A stretch of DNA of 64,000 nucleotides, taken from positions 18,097,697 to 18,161,696 of the forward strand of contig NW_024041373.1 in NCBI RefSeq assembly GCF_014851395.1, read 5' to 3'. The notes below the pieces were generated by a model, which was not told the DNA's origin, made no database searches, and saw only the letters and a list, made by a program, of their open reading frames with translations. The DNA is from Micropterus salmoides. Lineage: Eukaryota > Chordata > Actinopteri > Centrarchiformes > Centrarchidae. The position numbers and the translations under genes are program-made. Positions 59,665 through 64,000 of the stretch are shown piece after piece. The first letter of the stretch is position 1; each line of letters opens with the position of its first letter.

Positions 59665-62192
59665 GGCCTGTACCATGAAGCAGGATTTCAGCTTATCGAG
59701 GTAGCTTCGGGGTTACCCTGGGTTTTCAGTACCACGACGGTAGTTCACTTCTTACCAGGGTAGTAATTCGTTCATTTTCACGCATGTGTGAATAGTCTCT
59801 TACGTTCACTCCTTACACAGCAGCTGCAAGGTCTCCTTCAGCACAGGAAACAAAATTGATTAGTTCAGGACACATAACTGTGGGTCTCTGGGTTTGAGTC
59901 GTTCATTTGTCACGTGACATCTCGGCTTCTGTGGAGCAGGAATGAACTAATCGTTCAGCGCTCACATGGGTCCTCCTGGAAGTCCGTCTTCACTCGGCAG
60001 GCTGACTTACTGCCAGCACCGGGGAATGAGAGGCAAGTCTGTTGTCAGGTAACAGTCACTGGACTGACATATCTAATATCTATTTTGATAATTTTGTGAC
60101 ATTTAATAATGCATAACTTTATTACAGCGTAGTTATGTTATGCTAAGTTATAGTTTTAACACAGCCGCACCGTAACTTTAGTCCTGCTAGTGTACAGCCA
60201 ACAGTTGATGAGAGTTATTCTGGGTCTGCTCCACTTCAGAGCCCTGACAGAGTTCTACCGGGAGCTGAATTACCACAGAGGTCGTCTCCTCTCCAAAACA
60301 AACGGACCGGCTCATTAAAACATTAAAACACAGCCACGTAGCAACGTTAATGTTAGCCCTGTGATGTGTTTACAGCTAACAGCTGATCCGGTCCACCAGA
60401 GAAAGCAACTTAACTTTTACTTTTTATTTATCCACAGAGCCCTGCTGTTGTTTCACCGCTCCTCACTGGTGAACAACCTGCAGTGTTTGAGATTATTATT
60501 AAATTTGTTAAATTTTAATAAGAGTGTGTTTTATTCATCTAGTGTGTCAAGCTTATTACTTCAATATATTCCCTGTAAATCTGACTTTAATATAAAGATT
60601 TTACTAATGGATAGGGACGTTAGGCTACTGTATGAATGAGCACTTTAGAGATATAGTGATAGTCATTATAATTATATATATATATATGGCTGGTCTGGTA
60701 GTATACTCAGGAAAGATTGTGAAAATGGACGGATTTAGCCAGAGTAGTGGCTTAATCGAATATTGACAACATATTTCTGTGGTCTTTACGTGGTTTGAAT
60801 TTATAGAGATAGAGAAAGAGGTGAATTTGTGCATTATACTTTGACAATTAGAGCAAGCCAGGCAGCCTTCTGTATTTGAGAACTGCGCTGTTTTTTTTGT
60901 TTTTTTTAAATCGCCCACTAGAGGGCTGCAGCGCCACAATAACCAGCCTAGTTAAAATGAACGAAATGACACAAAAAAAGATTAGTTCATTTTAATGAAC
61001 AACATTTGGTGACTCGAGTCTTTCAAAAGAGTGACTTTTCCCATCACTACAGGTTATGTTCCAGATAAGAGATCAACTCTATTAAAACGCCGCCTACTGA
61101 CCAATCAGTACTCTAGGAAAATGACAACACCATCTGTAGGAGATCCCACAGACTGTTTCATACGATGCTTTTATGTTTGCTGCGGTGATGTGGAGAACAA
61201 TCAGAGACTGATTGAAAAGCCTTGTAAGCTACTATTGTACAGGTTTTTACAGTAAACCTACTTACTGCTTTGAAATGTGTTTTTTAATTTGCTCTGCAGT
61301 CCATTTCACACAGCCTGTCCCAGCTGTTAAAGTAAATGGGTTTCATTTTTCTTGTATGAGGCTGAATATTATTAGCAGTTTGGTAGGGATATTTAGATTA
61401 ATTTTAATATGAACGTAGGCTATTTATTTTAGGTTAGTAGCTATCTTATTTCTATCACAGAGACAGGTCATGTAGCGCTCCACGTTTTGCAATGTGGGAT
61501 CAGGTAGTGAGGTGAGTTTTTAGTAGCCAAAGTTTTGAGATACAGTCTTTCAACCAACATTTGAGCACATTTTATGGCATGAATGGATTTTTCATTTCAT
61601 TACTTTATGAAATTATTTTAGAACAATGTTTGGAACACTTTTGAGTGTTAAATAAATTGATCTAATTTTTGAAGTGACGAGAAGTTCTTTAAAGTGAGGT
61701 GGAACGACCACTTACTCAGTGCCCGAGTCTTTTATTGTGGAAACGCCGACACACAGCCAAGCTGAAAGAATAAGGCTAATATTTTCTTAGCCGTTAGAAC
61801 AAATCAAATCAACGTTTTATTTTGGACTACGCCTGTTCATTTAGGCATTCACACTGTCTGCGATTTTCTGTCTCCCTGCATGTGTCAACTGCAGCCATGC
61901 TACTTAGACCAATATGTTATATTTCTGTACTGTTACAGTTTACTCTTTGTTTGTAGAATATGACAGTCTGATGCCAGTAGACTTGCACATGTCTGCGATT
62001 GGTCATCTGCTGCAAACACTACCTCTTTTATGTGAATGCGCCCATGGCTGGATTGGGAAACCCTAGGTTGACTTAGCGAGTTGATAACCAGCTTTCTGAG
62101 ACCGCTTATCCCGATCATAATTGTTAGGGTTAGTGAAGCCAGATAATGAAAAGATATCCTGGGTATGTTGAACTTGCTTAGTGGTACAGGCC
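59665..62192. mobile_element. Composite DNA-transposon region with GGCCTGTACCA ends
   Basis: The left edge GGCCTGTACCATGAAGCAGG and the right edge, read inverted, GGCCTGTACCACTAAGCAAG match at 17 of 20 positions. Beyond ~20 bp the two arms differ, so they may be two related elements instead of one. GGCCTGTA-type ends resemble PIF/Harbinger-group elements in fish, but no transposase is present and no target duplication is clear. Confidence 0.4.
60930..61051. mobile_element. hAT-like terminus (TAGTGATGGGAAAAG)
   Basis: The right edge, read inverted from 61051, is TAGTGATGGGAAAAGTCACT followed by 'gaaagactcgagtcacc', a well-known terminal pattern of a fish hAT MITE family. A possible diverged left partner is 'tagtaattcgttcatttt' at 59761. 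It lies inside the composite region. Confidence 0.45.
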
Positions 62193-63120
62193 CCTGATGG
62201 GCTGCAACACATAAAACTTTATTGTTGTTTTGTCTGTGTTTTGCTGGGAGACAGTTGTTTTATGGTGTTAGTGGACTGCATTTCGTTAGCTGGGGAGTTG
62301 TCGCTGTAGTCTGAGAGTGCCTTGGGAGTGCGCACAGAGCTGCATCCGACCCGGTGTCCTCGCATTAAAAGCAGTATTGTGGCTGATGCAAGCAACAGAG
62401 AAAACAGGCATGTGCTTCATTTCTAAGTGAGGTTTGAGCCCATTGAGAATAAGGCAGTGAAAATTTGATTCAGTAATAAGAAAAACTACATACAGTGACA
62501 ATGTATATTTATATAGAAAAAGTGAAACTGAAGGCAATGCTCTTTCATTTATCAGCAAGATAGCTATTTATATTAGCTAGCTAGCCACATTGCATACCAA
62601 TATTGAACAATATAATACTGCTAGCAATCTGTTTTCCCTTGATTGTTTGAGTTATCGCTCCTGTCTTTCTATCGCTTTTGATAGCCTGATTGTAGTCTTT
62701 TTTTAAAGAACATGATTGCTTGAAAGGCCACTTAAAGTCATCCGCATTAGCACATTTACCCGTTTGGAGACAAACTATTTTTGTCCATCGAGCGGACTAA
62801 ACCATGTGCACATTTTTGCTTTACATACAATAAATAGTCTGTCAAACAATTTACTAAGCCATCAGGAACAGTTTACTTATAATGCTGATAATATAAAATT
62901 TCCAAATTGCAGATAAAATCTGACTTTTAATTCCAGGCTTTTTGAGGTCCCTCCTCATGCTGGGGCCCAGGTTACTTTGTTCCACTCTTCTCCTTACTAC
63001 TACACCCCTGAATGCAATTAATGCTGGCTGCACACGAGAGGATAATTGGGACAATTTAAGGTCTGATTCGCCCCTTCCAACAATCGTGGTGGCATTCCCG
63101 AACCTGATGCTGGTTGGAAG
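62193..63120. other. Non-coding stretch
   Basis: No coding frame or repeat boundary recognised. Confidence 0.4.
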
Positions 63121-63143
63121 ATCCATCCATCCATCCATCCATC
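63121..63143. repeat. (ATCC)n microsatellite at a LINE 3' end
   Basis: Five tetranucleotide units directly abutting the 3' end of the minus-strand Rex3 copy. Rex3/RTE-type LINEs commonly end in short tandem repeats instead of poly-A. Confidence 0.85.
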
Positions 63144-64000
63144 TTCATCGGCTTTTCCGGGGTCGGGTCGCGGGGGCAGCAGCTCCAGCAGGGGACCCCA
63201 AACTTCTCTTTCCCAAGCCACATTAACCAGCTCTGACTGGGGGATCCTGAGACGTTCCCAGGCCAACGTGGAGATATAATCTCTCCACCTAGTCCTGGGT
63301 CTTCCCTGAGGCCTCCTCCAGCTGGATGTGCCTGGAACACCTCCCTAGGGAGGCGTCCAGGAGGCACCCTTACCAGATGCCCAAACCACCTCAACTGGCT
63401 CCTTTCAACGCAAAGGAGCAGCGGCTCTACTCTGAGCTCCCCGTGGATGGCCGAGCTTCTCACCCGATCTCTAAGGGAGACACCAGTCACCCGCCTTGTA
63501 CCCGCGATCTCGTTCTTTCGGTCATGACCCAGCCTTCATGACCATAGGTGAGGGTAGGAACGAAAATTGACTGGTAGATCGAGAGCTTTGCCTTACGGCT
63601 CAGCTCTCTTTTCATCACAACGGTGTGGTGAAGCGAGTGCAATACTGCCCCCGCTGCTCCAATTCTCCGGCCAATCTCGTGCTCCAGTCTCCCCTCACTC
63701 GTGAACAAGACCCCGAGGTACTTGAACTCCTTCACTTGGGGTAAGGACTCATTCCCTACCTGGAGTTGGCACTCCACCGGTTTCCTGCTGAGAACCATGG
63801 CCACAGATTTAGAGGTGCTAATCCTCATCCCAACTGCTTCGCACTCTGCTGCGAACCGATCCAGTGAGAGCTGAAGGTCATGGGCCGATGATGCCATCGG
63901 GACCACATCATCTGCAAAAAGCAGTGACGAGATCCCAAGCCCACCGAACCGCAGCCCCTCCTCACCACATCTACGCCTCGATATCCTGTCCATGAATATC
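63144..64000 (-). pseudogene. Rex3-type (RTE-like) LINE, 3' part, runs off the window
   Basis: A minus-strand frame from the right edge to 63487 encodes GLRFGGLGISSLLFADDVV (catalytic ADD at ~63915), AAECEAVGMRISTSKSVAM, VKEFKYLGVLFTSEGR, RELSRKAKLSIYQSIFVP and TLTYGHEGWVMTERTRSRV. The next block, TGVSLRDRVRSSAIHGELRV with QLRWFGHLVRVPPGRLP, lies in another frame (63490-63056). Against the copy at 46.2 kb, 22 bp are missing at ~63498, which explains the frameshift. The 3' end is complete and marked by the ATCC repeat. The 5' part lies outside the window. Confidence 0.9.

Overview
The window reads as nuclear DNA of a ray-finned (teleost) fish. Evidence: it is AT-rich and intron- and repeat-heavy, has many CA/GA microsatellites, and carries repeat families typical of teleosts: Rex3-type and L2-type LINEs, a DIRS-type retrotransposon, many hAT and TTAA-flanked miniature elements, and CACTA/EnSpm elements with CACTG ends. 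I found no convincing host protein-coding gene, rRNA or functional tRNA. Every substantial reading frame I could identify belongs to a mobile element. The window is best seen as intergenic DNA or part of a very large intron.

The richest region is 8.0-19.5 kb, a stack of insertions. A decayed hAT element (TTF zinc finger and 'ADETT' motif; pieces at 8030-8264 and 19002-19470) is split by a second hAT element (8265-18993) flanked by a perfect 8-bp duplication CTTCCCAT. Inside that lies a ~9.4-kb CACTA-like element (about 9108-18493, transcribed from the minus strand). It has two intact genes: an 893-residue zinc-finger transposase (17203-14522) and, directly after it, a spliced gene for a ~518-residue protein with a PB1-like N-terminus and a SAMD3-like C-terminus (14519-10692, four exons). 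The transposase frame lies between the element's non-coding first exon and the first coding exon of the second gene, and its TAG stop also forms the splice acceptor for that exon. This layout resembles the maize En/Spm arrangement of TNPD inside the first TNPA intron. The last intron of the second gene hosts a TTAA-flanked element with long inverted repeats, itself interrupted by another small DNA element.

Elsewhere: a CACTA miniature element in a minisatellite (4.4-5.3 kb); a LINE tail (7.4-7.8 kb); a minus-strand L2-type LINE (21.5-23.0 kb); a CACTA relative (28.8-30.7 kb) holding a 1.6-kb, T-poor, C/A-rich insertion with a 10-bp target duplication; nested hAT elements (32.5-34.1 kb); a TTAA element (41.8-43.1 kb); a 604-bp solo LTR (43.3-43.9 kb); a DIRS element broken by a Rex3 LINE (45.7-49.2 kb); a hAT miniature element (57.1-57.6 kb); composite DNA elements (59.7-62.2 kb); and a second Rex3 running off the right edge (63.1-64.0 kb). 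Stretches between these hold no gene I recognise; some look like candidate conserved non-coding DNA.
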